NCBI GenBank assembly: GCA_049840435.1
Contig: JASGKY010000032.1
Span: 62,001-126,000 of the forward strand
Direction of reading: 5' to 3'
Length of the DNA stretch: 64,000 bases
Source: JADLHS01 sp049840435
Lineage (GTDB): Bacteria > Verrucomicrobiota > Verrucomicrobiia > Limisphaerales > JADLHS01
Part shown: piece by piece, positions 18,233 through 26,673 of the stretch
How the letters are laid out: each line of letters starts with the position of its first letter
Numbering within the stretch: the stretch's first letter is position 1
Made by a program: the position numbers and the translations under genes
Notes under the pieces: model-generated
Seen by the model: the letters and a program-made list of their open reading frames with translations, nothing else
Databases searched by the model: none
What the model was told of the DNA's origin: nothing

Positions 18233-19640
18233 ATATAGTCCGCGAACAAATCTTCCCCTTCCAACTTCCGCGTCCGTTTTCCGTCCTTAACTTCCCAGAT
18301 CTCCACACCCAGACCATTGGGCGGCGGCGCGGCAAGTTTTTGGAAAAAATTGGGGAACGTCTTCTTCACACAGGAGGGATTCTTGAGTTTTATGCCCGGC
18401 ACTTTCAATCCCAGAATTGCGAAACACATCGCCATGCGATGGTCATTGTAAGTTTCGATCACCGCGCCGTGAAGCTCGCCGGGGTTGACTGGATAAACCG
18501 TCAGCGTGTCGCCTTCTTCCACGACCTTCGCGCCACACTTGGTCAACTCCGTGCGCAAGGCAACAACGCGCTCACATTCTTGAACACGCAAGCGGCCTAA
18601 CGACGTGAACTTGACCGTTTGATTATTAAAAGCCGTAAGCACAATTGCGGTCATGATGCTATCACCCAAATCATGGCTTCGTGAAATCTCAACCGGGATG
18701 GCTCTAAGCCGTGCCCCAACAAAAACCGTAAAATCCGCATCAATCTGCCACTGGCTATCAGGCCACTTAGCAACAACGACCTCGCCTATTTGATCTGGAG
18801 AAATAGCCAGCGATTCTTTTGGCTTAAGTTCGCGCCCTAGATTCCTTCGCGCCGCATCCAAACCGCGATCAAGATCGCTTCCACGCAGAAGCCATGCCGC
18901 ACCCCAAAAATAGCTCCCGCTCGAAGCGTCCGGCTCAATTTGAAATATTCCACCCTTCCACGGAAACACTTCCACCAACCGCTCTGTCATCGCGACATAC
19001 GGCGCTTCCTCGTCATCGTCGCCCGCCACTTTCACATCCCAGCGGCCATGCTTGGCCGAAAGCTTCAGCGCCGACGCAAACTGCGAACTTTCGTTGATGC
19101 TCACAGTGCAGCTTCGCACCTCAGCCTTCTCACCTCGCACCTGCCCATGAATCACTGCTGGCAGCTTGTCACCCGTCGCGTCCACACGGTAGCCAAGTTC
19201 GCGCAATGCCTGGAATAGCGCCGCCTGCGGACGCTCGTGCATCCGCGGCACGCCGCTCAAGCGATACACGCCATTGCCCAGACAAACCATCGCCGCCAGA
19301 AAGCGCGCTGCTGTGCCCGCGTTGCCGACGAACAATTCCAGCGGCTTTTCCGACGTGCCTGCCTTGGGAATCTTTCCGCCCTGCCCCTTGACTGTGATAG
19401 TGCGATTGCAAAACTCCGCCGGATCATTTTCCACGCGCACGTCGAAGCCCAGGGTGCGCAACGCCTCGGTCATCACCTGCGTGTCTTCACTCCAGAGCGC
19501 GCCGGTCAACGTCACTTCGCCATCCGCCAGCGCGGCGAGGATGAGCGCGCGATTGGTGATGCTCTTCGACCCCGGCACGGTGATTTCCGCGCGCAGGGTT
19601 TTTCGAGCGGGACGATTTCGATGAGATCGGGTAAAGCCAT
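18202..19640 (-). CDS. aroA: 3-phosphoshikimate 1-carboxyvinyltransferase (EPSP synthase), 1-nt frameshift near 19597
   Basis: The main frame contains the EPSPS signature PGSKSITNRALILAALADG, LFVGNAGTAARFLAAM, GVPRMHERPQ, SSQFASALKLSA and TYNDHRMAMCFAILGLK. Its first residues are missing: a minus-strand ATG at 19640 starts MALPDLIEIVPLEKP in another frame. Adding one base in the CCC run (GGG at 19596-19598 on the plus strand) reads EKPLRAEITVPGSKS, restoring about 479 residues. The enzyme makes EPSP in the shikimate pathway. The C-terminal residues IVAALCERRW and the stop are supplied by the palindromic repeat, so the native end was probably altered by its insertion. tyrA lies upstream with an 82-nt gap. 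Confidence 0.9.
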
Positions 19641-19722
19641 TTCAGGAAGAAGATGGAATGCGTCGCGAGTCGCGCGTAAGTAATTTGCTATTCTCCATCT
19701 TCAATTCTCCATCCTCGTTTAG

Positions 19723-20607
19723 TCACTCTGGTGACGGCGAGGCGCAGCAGGCGCACCAGTTGTCGCGACGTTGCTTGGCGGTTTCAAAGAACTTCGTAAT
19801 GGCCTTGGCATCACCGCGTTGAAGGGCGGCTTGAAACCGGCCCGAGTCTCCGATGAAACGCGACAGCGTCCGGGTCAAATGCTTGCGATTCGTTGTCGCA
19901 ATATCCCGCCACATCTCCGGCGAACCCGATGCAATGCGCGTCGTATCACGGAAACCAGCGGCGCAGAGCTTGGCTTGTTCTTTGGGCAGCTTCGGGTCGA
20001 GCACTAGATTCGCCAGCGTCGCCGCCATCAGATGCGGCAGATGGCTGGAGCGACTGACCAGTGCGTCGTGGTCGTCCGGTGTCGTGCGTAGCAAACGCGC
20101 GCCGACATCTTTCCAAAGTGCCTCCACCTTGCGCAGCGCCGTGGCATTGGTCTTCCGGGTCGGGGTCACAACGCAAACGGCACACTCGAACAAATTCTCC
20201 CGCGCCGCCAGCACGCCTTGCTTTTCACCGCCTGCCATCGGATGGCTGCCGACGAAATGCGCGCCAGCTTTGTGGGCCAAAGCTTCGACATCCTTCACCA
20301 CATTCGCCTTCACGCTTCCCACATCGGTGACGATGGCACCGCGCTTCAACGCCGGACGCATCTGCTGCACAAGCGATCTCATCTGGGCGAGCGGCGTGCA
20401 AAGCACCACCAAGTCAGCACCTGAAACCGCCGCCAATAGATCCGTGGTAGCGTAATCTGTCGCGCCCGCACGCTCACATTCCTTGATGCTCGCCTCGCGC
20501 CGGACGTAGCCAGCAATCTCCTTGGCAAGTTTACGCCGGCGCAGCGCCAAGCCCAGCGAACCGCCGAGCAGCCCCACGCCTACGAGTGTGATTTTGTTCC
20601 AACGCAC
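19723..20607 (-). CDS. tyrA: Prephenate dehydrogenase
   Basis: 294 residues. A Rossmann NAD-binding start (ITLVGVGLLGGSLGLALRR), DLVVLCTPLAQM, the catalytic-region GSHPMAGGEKQG and the C-terminal helical SHLPHLMAATLAN and FRDTTRIASGSPEMW are typical TyrA/prephenate dehydrogenase blocks. It converts prephenate to 4-hydroxyphenylpyruvate for tyrosine synthesis. There is no fused chorismate mutase or ACT domain, so regulation must be elsewhere. First gene of the tyrA-aroA-cmk-plsC series; 51 nt separate it from the upstream SIMPL gene. Confidence 0.92.
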   Translation of the reverse strand: MRWNKITLVGVGLLGGSLGLALRRRKLAKEIAGYVRREASIKECERAGATDYATTDLLAAVSGADLVVLCTPLAQMRSLVQQMRPALKRGAIVTDVGSVKANVVKDVEALAHKAGAHFVGSHPMAGGEKQGVLAARENLFECAVCVVTPTRKTNATALRKVEALWKDVGARLLRTTPDDHDALVSRSSHLPHLMAATLANLVLDPKLPKEQAKLCAAGFRDTTRIASGSPEMWRDIATTNRKHLTRTLSRFIGDSGRFQAALQRGDAKAITKFFETAKQRRDNWCACCASPSPE

Positions 20608-20658
20608 AGCGCGGAGGATAGCGGAGGGAGGCGGGAAGATGGAAGATGTTTTGCGCTC

Positions 20659-21447
20659 TCACTTTGATTCGACCGCATACTCCACAACCACCTGGGCCTT
20701 GAAAATCAACTCGTCAAACGCGGTGGGCAGACTCCCGTCATTGCCCTCGGCAGAGTCAGATGAGCCGCTCTTCAGGCTGAGATCATAAGCCGCCGATTCA
20801 GCCGGCTTGGCATACATCCGGCGCGCTCCCAGTGGAGTCGCACTGACCGCACGAACCTCTTCAAAATTTTTCGGCGTCAACTTCACGCCCAGCTTTTCCT
20901 CGTATAGCCGCTTTTTCTCCGTCGCCTTATCGATGGCCTGTTCCAGCGCCTGCTTCTTCAGCGCATCCTTATTGGAGCGCTCAAACTCAATACTCTCATG
21001 CCGGAACTCGGCGGTGGTATCCACCAATCGCGCCACCGCCTGAAATTCCTTTTCATCGTGCGTGGTAATCTTCACGACATTCTCAACGCGGTAACTCTTG
21101 GGCTTCTCGCCGAACACGCCATATTTCGGCGTCGAAGAAAACTTGGAGGCTTGCACCCGATCGGCAGAAATCCCCTTCTCCGCCAAAGTCGCGAGCATCT
21201 TGGCCCGCAACTCCTGATTCAGCCGGGATGCTTCCTGCAACGATTTACTCTCCGTGACCACGCGAATGGACGTGATGGCGCGGTCAGACGCGACTTTGAT
21301 CTCTCCTTCACCAACAAGATTCACGGTCCTGGGAATAGCGATGAGATGCTGCGCCAATTCCGTCGGCGTGCCTTTGATTTCCGGTTCTGCAAAAACTGTT
21401 GAGGAAGCGAGGAGCAACGAGGTAATCGTCAGGAAGGTAGATTTCAT
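20659..21447 (-). CDS. SIMPL-domain (DUF541) periplasmic protein
   Basis: 262 residues with a signal peptide (MKSTFLTITSLLLASSTVFA). The mature protein contains VNLVGEGEIKVASDRAITSI, VTESKSLQEASRLNQELRA, KYGVFGEKPKSYRVENVVKI and a helical stretch QALEQAIDKATEKKRLYEEKLG, the arrangement of SIMPL/DUF541 proteins. These are periplasmic oxidative-stress or scaffold-like proteins of uncertain biochemistry. It is transcribed in the same direction as tyrA, 51 nt upstream, and may share its transcript. Confidence 0.85.
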   Translation of the reverse strand: MKSTFLTITSLLLASSTVFAEPEIKGTPTELAQHLIAIPRTVNLVGEGEIKVASDRAITSIRVVTESKSLQEASRLNQELRAKMLATLAEKGISADRVQASKFSSTPKYGVFGEKPKSYRVENVVKITTHDEKEFQAVARLVDTTAEFRHESIEFERSNKDALKKQALEQAIDKATEKKRLYEEKLGVKLTPKNFEEVRAVSATPLGARRMYAKPAESAAYDLSLKSGSSDSAEGNDGSLPTAFDELIFKAQVVVEYAVESK

Positions 21448-21481
21448 GATGGTGATTAAGATGCCGGGGGGCTCGCTTGAT

Positions 21482-22567
21482 TCAAACTTTTTCCACAGTC
21501 ACCAATCGGCCATCCGCTCGCGCTGATGTCAGGCATGCATCAAGGACAAGCTGTGTCTTTAGCGCAACTTCAGGCCAGAATTCATTGAGCTTTCCGGACT
21601 GCACCTGTGCGGCAAAGTTGCGGATCATTAGGGTGTCCTGCGCAGTCGGGTGGCCGAGTTGGGACAATGCTCCAGGATCGAGCGGGACGACAGTGCTCGG
21701 CGCGGCGGGAACGCGATGCTCGGTAGCGTTGACTTCATAGGCCGATTCGTAGCTGTTGCGCGGGTGGACGTAGTCGTTCATGCGCACCGTGCCCTGCACG
21801 CCCATGAAGCTGACCCATTGCTGCGACGCAATGGCGAACGAACAATGAATACCCGCCGATGTGCCATTCGCGAAAAACAATTCGCCGGAGAACTGCGTCG
21901 GCGTCACGCCATCGGCAGCAATGGCGAGAATCCGCCCCGTGGCGGAGGTCGGCAACTCCCAGTTCATGGCAAAGAGCGAGATACGCAGGCAATACCAGCC
22001 GAGATCCCCAAGGCAACCGGAGGGTTCAAGCGAACTTTGCACCCGGATGTTCGCGGGGAAATTTGGGTTGTCGCCGAGGAAGCTGAACTCCGACGCGATG
22101 CGGCGCAGCGGTCCGATGCGCTTGGCGTCGTCCAACACGGCGCGCACGGCCGCAAGCCGTGGATGATGCATGAACATCACGCCGTCCATGAACTGCACGC
22201 GATGCTTCCGGCAAACGTCCAGCATCTCGCGCAAGTCAGCGGCGTTCACGGCGCACGGTTTCTCGCTGTAAACATGCTTACCTGCTTGCGCCGCACGGAT
22301 GACCCACTCCTTACGAAGCGCCGTCGGCAACGGAATGTAAACCGCGTCCACGTCGGGCGAAGCAAGAAGTTCTTCGTAGCTACCAAGAACTTTTGGCGCA
22401 GACTCAAACGCCGCCTGCGCCTGGCATTCGCGGATGAATTGCTCGCCGCGCGCCACGTCACGGGCCGCAAGAGCGGTGACGATGCCGTTGCCGGAATTGA
22501 CGAAAGCTTTCCAGTTCTTGCGGGCGATGCTCGCCGCGCCGAGGATTCCCCAACGGAGTTTGGTCAT
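21482..22567 (-). CDS. Gfo/Idh/MocA-family oxidoreductase
   Basis: 361 residues. The N-terminal Rossmann fold is MTKLRWGILGAASIARKNWK, followed by SPDVDAVYIPLPTALR and the hallmark GKHVYSEKPCAV, whose EKP lysine is catalytic in the family. The C-terminal alpha/beta substrate domain (residues 130-330) includes VMFMHHPRL and DLGWYCLRI. The family oxidises or reduces sugars and sugar-like compounds with NAD(P); the substrate cannot be read from the sequence. Its minus-strand neighbours (SIMPL protein and a chelatase-like gene) give no pathway context. The start ATG 22567 is well supported by the fold. Confidence 0.9.
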   Translation of the reverse strand: MTKLRWGILGAASIARKNWKAFVNSGNGIVTALAARDVARGEQFIRECQAQAAFESAPKVLGSYEELLASPDVDAVYIPLPTALRKEWVIRAAQAGKHVYSEKPCAVNAADLREMLDVCRKHRVQFMDGVMFMHHPRLAAVRAVLDDAKRIGPLRRIASEFSFLGDNPNFPANIRVQSSLEPSGCLGDLGWYCLRISLFAMNWELPTSATGRILAIAADGVTPTQFSGELFFANGTSAGIHCSFAIASQQWVSFMGVQGTVRMNDYVHPRNSYESAYEVNATEHRVPAAPSTVVPLDPGALSQLGHPTAQDTLMIRNFAAQVQSGKLNEFWPEVALKTQLVLDACLTSARADGRLVTVEKV

Positions 22568-22660
22568 GAACCCAAGTTACGGAAAAATCTTAAAGGAGGA
22601 ACTCAGAGACTCAGGAAAATCCATTCTTGAGTTCCTGAGTTCCAACTTCAAGTTCCGGCT

Positions 22661-23491
22661 TCAGACTTGGCTCGCTGCCTCGCGCACGCGTTCCAAAATC
22701 ACTTCCGCCATCAGAGGCTCGCTGCCGATGGCCGGCGAATACCACGTGAGCTTGCCCAGCTTCTCTGAAGGATTTCGCCATGTCAGCTGCCCGGCGGCCA
22801 GCCGTTCTTTGACCAAGCGCTCGGGTTCGCCCAGCAACACGGGGACGTCCTCGGTGGTGTGCAGGCCATCGCTAATAAAGAACGGCACGACGACGACATT
22901 GCGCGTCGCGGCGGCGGCCTGACAACCTTTGATGCGTGGGTCTTCGTCCATGTAAACGGCACGCACGTCCGCGTAAAGATTTTGAGCACGAATCAATTCC
23001 ACCTGTCGCTCGATAGCCACGCGGGATTGCTCACTGCGTTCCGTTCCGTGACCGGCAATGAACAGCGTGATGTCCTTGGGCTTCGGCGCGCGGGGAAAGG
23101 GAAATTGTTCCACCACACCCCGAGCGCGGGCGAGCAAGACATTCGTCATGCTAGGATGTGTGCCGACGGGTTTGGTGTAAATCAGTTCGTAGTCCGTAGT
23201 TCGTAGTCGGTAGCTGGCGCCCAATCCCAGTTCACGTGGAATGACTTCGCCAGCAAAATAGCCTTCACTGATCATCAGCGGGACGACAAATACACGCGGG
23301 GTTTTGATTTCGGCGAGGACGGCTTTGATTTGCGGGTCTTGTTTCCAAAACGCCTCGCGCACTGCCGCGAAAATGCCGCGCTGGCGCAGAGTCGCTGCGT
23401 GTTGCATCACGGGTAGCGCCGAGCCGTCATTCAGGGTCGTGCCATGACCGAGAACGACCAGCGTGGCGTCTTTGAATTGCTCCAAACTCAC
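22661..23491 (-). CDS. CbiX/SirB-like chelatase-family protein, two tandem domains
   Basis: 276 residues. Two chelatase-like repeats are visible: the first with LVVLGHGTTLNDGSALPV, FVVPLMISEGYFAGEVIP; the second with ITLFIAGHGTERSEQSR, VVVVPFFISDGLHTTEDV. The GHG and PxFISxGxHxxxD blocks match the CbiX/sirohydrochlorin cobalt- or ferrochelatase family, in which two half-domains carry metal-binding His residues. No other cobalamin or siroheme gene is nearby, so the metal and tetrapyrrole are unknown. The gene faces the divergently transcribed cytochrome gene across about 120 nt. Confidence 0.82.
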   Translation of the reverse strand: MSLEQFKDATLVVLGHGTTLNDGSALPVMQHAATLRQRGIFAAVREAFWKQDPQIKAVLAEIKTPRVFVVPLMISEGYFAGEVIPRELGLGASYRLRTTDYELIYTKPVGTHPSMTNVLLARARGVVEQFPFPRAPKPKDITLFIAGHGTERSEQSRVAIERQVELIRAQNLYADVRAVYMDEDPRIKGCQAAAATRNVVVVPFFISDGLHTTEDVPVLLGEPERLVKERLAAGQLTWRNPSEKLGKLTWYSPAIGSEPLMAEVILERVREAASQV

Positions 23492-23614
23492 GCCGAATGG
23501 TTAGCCGACCTCAACCCTACCCGCAAGGCAGGGTTGTGAGGCTTGCTAAAGTTTTGAATGTTTTTGACTCACGCACCGTCTTTCGTTCCAATTCGGACGA
23601 ATCGCATACTAACT

Positions 23615-24073
23615 ATGAAGAACAAAAACAGCTTTAAGCTCAAGTCCCTCGCCGTCGCCCTGACGCTGGCGGTGGTTTCGGTGGCCAACAACACTTCTGC
23701 GGAAGAACACAAACATCACGAGGCCAAAGTGGACCTTAGCAAACTACCGCCCGCTTCCACCAAGGCGAATGTCACCTACGAAGCCGACATCAAACACATT
23801 TTCGAAACGTCCTGCGTGAAGTGCCACGGAGCGGAAAAGCCCAAGGCGGGATTGAAGCTCAATAGCCTCGAAGGCGCGCTCAAAGGCACCAAGGAAGGGA
23901 AAGTCATCGAGCCCGGACAAAGCACCAAGAGCAGCCTCGTCATCAGCGTCGCCTGCATCAGCGACGACGAAGACGCGTGGATGCCGCCAAAGAACAACAA
24001 GGCGAAGATCGCCCCGTTGACCAAGGAACAGGTCGGTTTGATCCGGGCGTGGGTGGATCAAGGCGCGAAGTAA
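23615..24073 (+). CDS. Small secreted protein with planctomycete-type cytochrome c domain
   Basis: 152 residues from ATG 23615; an upstream in-frame Met at 23558 would add 19 unlikely residues ahead of a clear signal peptide (KSLAVALTLAVVSVANNTSA). One heme-binding motif CVKCH lies at residues 67-71, followed by AGLKLNSLEGALKG, VIEPGQSTKSSLV and MPPKNN, the layout of the C-type cytochrome domain that also begins DUF1549/DUF1553 proteins. Here it stands alone. It probably binds one heme in the periplasm and takes part in electron transfer to an unknown partner. A strong terminator follows at 24093. Confidence 0.85.
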   Translation: MKNKNSFKLKSLAVALTLAVVSVANNTSAEEHKHHEAKVDLSKLPPASTKANVTYEADIKHIFETSCVKCHGAEKPKAGLKLNSLEGALKGTKEGKVIEPGQSTKSSLVISVACISDDEDAWMPPKNNKAKIAPLTKEQVGLIRAWVDQGAK

Positions 24074-24092
24074 GATTTGAAATTCATCAAGC

Positions 24093-24124
24093 GGCGCGGG
24101 CTGGCGACAGCTCGCGCCGTTTTG
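24093..24124 (+). terminator. Rho-independent terminator after the cytochrome gene
   Basis: An 11-bp stem GGCGCGGGCTG / CAGCTCGCGCC (one G-T pair) with loop GCGA is followed by GTTTTG. It lies 20 nt after the cytochrome stop and 4 nt before the convergent dnaG stop, so it may serve the plus-strand transcript mainly. Confidence 0.75.
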
Positions 24125-24127
24125 CTT

Positions 24128-25942
24128 TCAAGCGAGCGGACCAAGCGGTTGCTTCTTGTACTGCCGCCACTGCTGGAGGTGTTGGAGCAACTCTACGTTT
24201 TGCGCATCGGATAAACCCGGCTGGCTTAGCTGTTTAGTAATCGCCGCCATCTGCTGGTCCACGTATTGATTTCTAATCCGCAGGACTACATCCGTCAGCT
24301 GCTGGTCGGGATTGGGAATCTCCCGTTCGTCAGAGATGGACTCGGTGATCAAGCTGCGCACAGCGGAAGATTCAAACCCATCCAAAAACGCTCCCATGCT
24401 GCTCCAACTTGAATCCTTGTGCGTCTGCACGCGACGCGTGATGACATCCCGGACTTGCGGATGTTGGACCCATGTCGGATCCAAGTGAGCGGTCAGCCAC
24501 TCCATGCCCGGATCATGCCGCAGAGCGAGCTTCATCAACCACCCTTCAATCATTGAAGGCCGTTGAATCGATACTTCTTCCGTCTCAGCTACCGCGGAAT
24601 CGAAATACTCGTCCTCCGCCGCGGCGGCAGCGACCGGCACGTTGGCCTTGCTGAATTCCTTGCGAACGGAATCAGGCATGACGCCCAAACGCAGTGCCGT
24701 TTTCTGCGCATATTTATCCACCAGCACGGTGTTGCCAGTTTTGCGCACGGCTTCGGCCATGTCACGCACGACGGTGAGCCGGCCTTTATCGCTCGTAATG
24801 TCATTCGTGCGACAGAGTCGCCCAAGATAGAAATCAAAGAACCCCTCCGCACCGGCGATGAGTTGTTTGAACGCCTCGCCGCCGTTGGCCTTGATGAAAC
24901 TGTCCGGGTCATGCGGTGCGGGCACAACGGCGACGCGCACCGCCAAACCCGACGCGAGCAAGCTGTCGAGCGAACGGACGGCGGCGTTCTGGCCGGCATT
25001 GTCGGAATCGAAGCACAAGACGACTTCATCCACGTAACGCTTGATGATACGGGCGTGTTGATCCGTAAACGCTGTGCCTTGCGGCGCGACAATGTTCTGC
25101 ACGCCGCCCATGTAGCACGCGATGGAATCGAGTTGCCCTTCGCACACAATGGCAAACCCAGCGTCGAGAATGGCGCGCTTGGATTTATCGAGCGCGAAAA
25201 AGACCTTGCTCTTGGTGAAGATCGGCGTCTCCGGCGAGTTGACGTATTTGGCGGTCTTTTCGTCGCCGGTCAGAATGCGCCCGCTGAAACCGATCACCCG
25301 GCCCTGTTCGTCGCAGATGGGGAACATGAGCCGCCCGCGAAACCGATCGTAGTGCCGCCCTGTTTCCTCTTTTTTGATGATGAGCCCCGCTTGCTCCATT
25401 ACGGCAAGATCAAAATCCTTGCTCTTGGCCCAATTGACTGTGTCGTCCCATGCCTCCGGCGCGGCGCCGAGGCGGAAGAGTTTAATCGCTTCGGCGGACA
25501 CGCCGCGTTTGGCCAGATAATCCCGCGCGAGTTGACCCGCCGCCTCACTAGCGAGACAAGCTTGCCAGCGTTGGGTAATTTGCTCGTGAATCTGGAGCAA
25601 TTGATCCTTGATGTGCCGGGCTTGCTGCGCGCCGGGGCTGCTGTCGAGTTCGAGGGGAATCTTTGCGCGGTCAGCGAGCCTTCGGACCGCATCCATGAAG
25701 CCGATATTCTCGTATTCTTTGACGAAGGTGAAAACATCCCCACCCTTGTGACAGCCGAAGCAATGAAAGATCTGCTTGTGCGGATTGACGTTGAAGCTGG
25801 GAGACTTCTCTTTGTGAAACGGGCAGAGCGCGGTGAAGTTTGCCCCGGCGCGTTTCAACGGCAAATAACCGCCAATGACATCCACAATGTCGCTGGCGGC
25901 GCGAATACGTTCAAGGGTGCTGTCAGGAATCAACCCAGCCAC
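24128..25942 (-). CDS. dnaG: DNA primase
   Basis: 604 residues with a GTG start at 25942 (MAGLIPDSTLERIRAASDIV). The CHC2-type zinc finger is complete: C40, H43, C61 and C64 within LCPFHKEKSPSF and HCFGCHKGGDVFTFV. The catalytic core follows (GFSGRILTGDEKTAKYVNSP) and then the Toprim domain with CEGQLDSIAC and CFDSDNAGQ. The C-terminal third is the DnaB-interacting helical region. It makes RNA primers at the replication fork. No rpoD or rpsU neighbour is present, unlike in the classical macromolecular-synthesis operon. The length is normal. Confidence 0.95.
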   Translation of the reverse strand: MAGLIPDSTLERIRAASDIVDVIGGYLPLKRAGANFTALCPFHKEKSPSFNVNPHKQIFHCFGCHKGGDVFTFVKEYENIGFMDAVRRLADRAKIPLELDSSPGAQQARHIKDQLLQIHEQITQRWQACLASEAAGQLARDYLAKRGVSAEAIKLFRLGAAPEAWDDTVNWAKSKDFDLAVMEQAGLIIKKEETGRHYDRFRGRLMFPICDEQGRVIGFSGRILTGDEKTAKYVNSPETPIFTKSKVFFALDKSKRAILDAGFAIVCEGQLDSIACYMGGVQNIVAPQGTAFTDQHARIIKRYVDEVVLCFDSDNAGQNAAVRSLDSLLASGLAVRVAVVPAPHDPDSFIKANGGEAFKQLIAGAEGFFDFYLGRLCRTNDITSDKGRLTVVRDMAEAVRKTGNTVLVDKYAQKTALRLGVMPDSVRKEFSKANVPVAAAAAEDEYFDSAVAETEEVSIQRPSMIEGWLMKLALRHDPGMEWLTAHLDPTWVQHPQVRDVITRRVQTHKDSSWSSMGAFLDGFESSAVRSLITESISDEREIPNPDQQLTDVVLRIRNQYVDQQMAAITKQLSQPGLSDAQNVELLQHLQQWRQYKKQPLGPLA

Positions 25943-25979
25943 GCGGCCATATTAATCAGCGCCGAAATCGGAGCGAGAT

Positions 25980-26603
25980 TTATTGCCACGTAAACTCTTT
26001 GCGTTTGGTGGGCGTGCTTTGACTAGGAATGGCTGGCGTCGGCTTGATCAGAAGGAAACCGAGGTATTGATGCACCTGTGAGCCGACGAACGAATTTTTG
26101 AACACGTCGTCCTGGATCGAATACAGGTGGGGAAAAAAGCTGCTGCCGTAATTGTCTTGGTCGTATTTTTGGGAGGTCTTGACCTCGGCGGTGGAGTAAT
26201 AACGGGCATTCAACAAGGCGAGCAGCACGATCACGACACAGGCAAACCGCAGCATTCCAGCCGGCATGGCCAGGTAAAACTCGCTCTTCCCGAACGCATC
26301 GCTGCCCTTGAGTCTTTCCCCGAGTTTTCCAGTCAGGAGAATGAAAACCAGCATCACCAGCAAGGCCGTGGCGATATAAGCGATTAGAAACGACGAAAGT
26401 TTGCCCAAATGCGCGGTGTTGGCCAGCCACAGTCCCAGCGGCTCATAAGCAATGGCTGGCAGCAGCATCACGGCAACCCAACGCAACACAGCCAGCGACT
26501 CTTGCGACATGCCGTTCTTCTTGCCCCGCATGTAGCCCACAAAAAGCATCAACACGACAAAGACGTCGAACCAGTTTACCGGCAGATTACCGTTTGCATT
26601 CAT
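25980..26603 (-). CDS. CvpA-family membrane protein
   Basis: 207 residues from the minus-strand ATG at 26603; a longer frame up to 26768 has no membrane-protein character in its extra part. The N-terminus NWFDVFVVLMLFVGYMRGKK is the CvpA first helix with the typical G(x)R/KxG turn, followed by two or three further hydrophobic helices (SSFLIAYIATALLVMLVFIL, AMPAGMLRFACVVIVLLAL). CvpA proteins are inner-membrane proteins linked to colicin V production and envelope stress in Enterobacteria, with an unclear molecular role. The C-terminus is polar and species-specific. Located 37 nt upstream of dnaG on the same strand. Confidence 0.75.
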   Translation of the reverse strand: MNANGNLPVNWFDVFVVLMLFVGYMRGKKNGMSQESLAVLRWVAVMLLPAIAYEPLGLWLANTAHLGKLSSFLIAYIATALLVMLVFILLTGKLGERLKGSDAFGKSEFYLAMPAGMLRFACVVIVLLALLNARYYSTAEVKTSQKYDQDNYGSSFFPHLYSIQDDVFKNSFVGSQVHQYLGFLLIKPTPAIPSQSTPTKRKEFTWQ

Positions 26604-26673
26604 AAAGAATTCAAGGGGGTCCGCCTTCAGGGCAGACTGTCCTACGGAAGAACAAGCCAGACGCGTGCCAGCG

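Noticed and set aside
17530..18600. A 356-codon plus-strand frame
   Set aside because: It is antisense to cmk and the end of aroA and crosses the palindromic repeat; no protein-like features.
21650..22630. A 326-codon plus-strand frame
   Set aside because: It is antisense to the Gfo/Idh/MocA oxidoreductase, which has clear NAD-binding and EKP motifs.
24563..25993. A 476-codon plus-strand frame
   Set aside because: It is antisense to dnaG, which has a complete zinc finger and Toprim domain; the long opposite frame is a GC and codon-usage effect.
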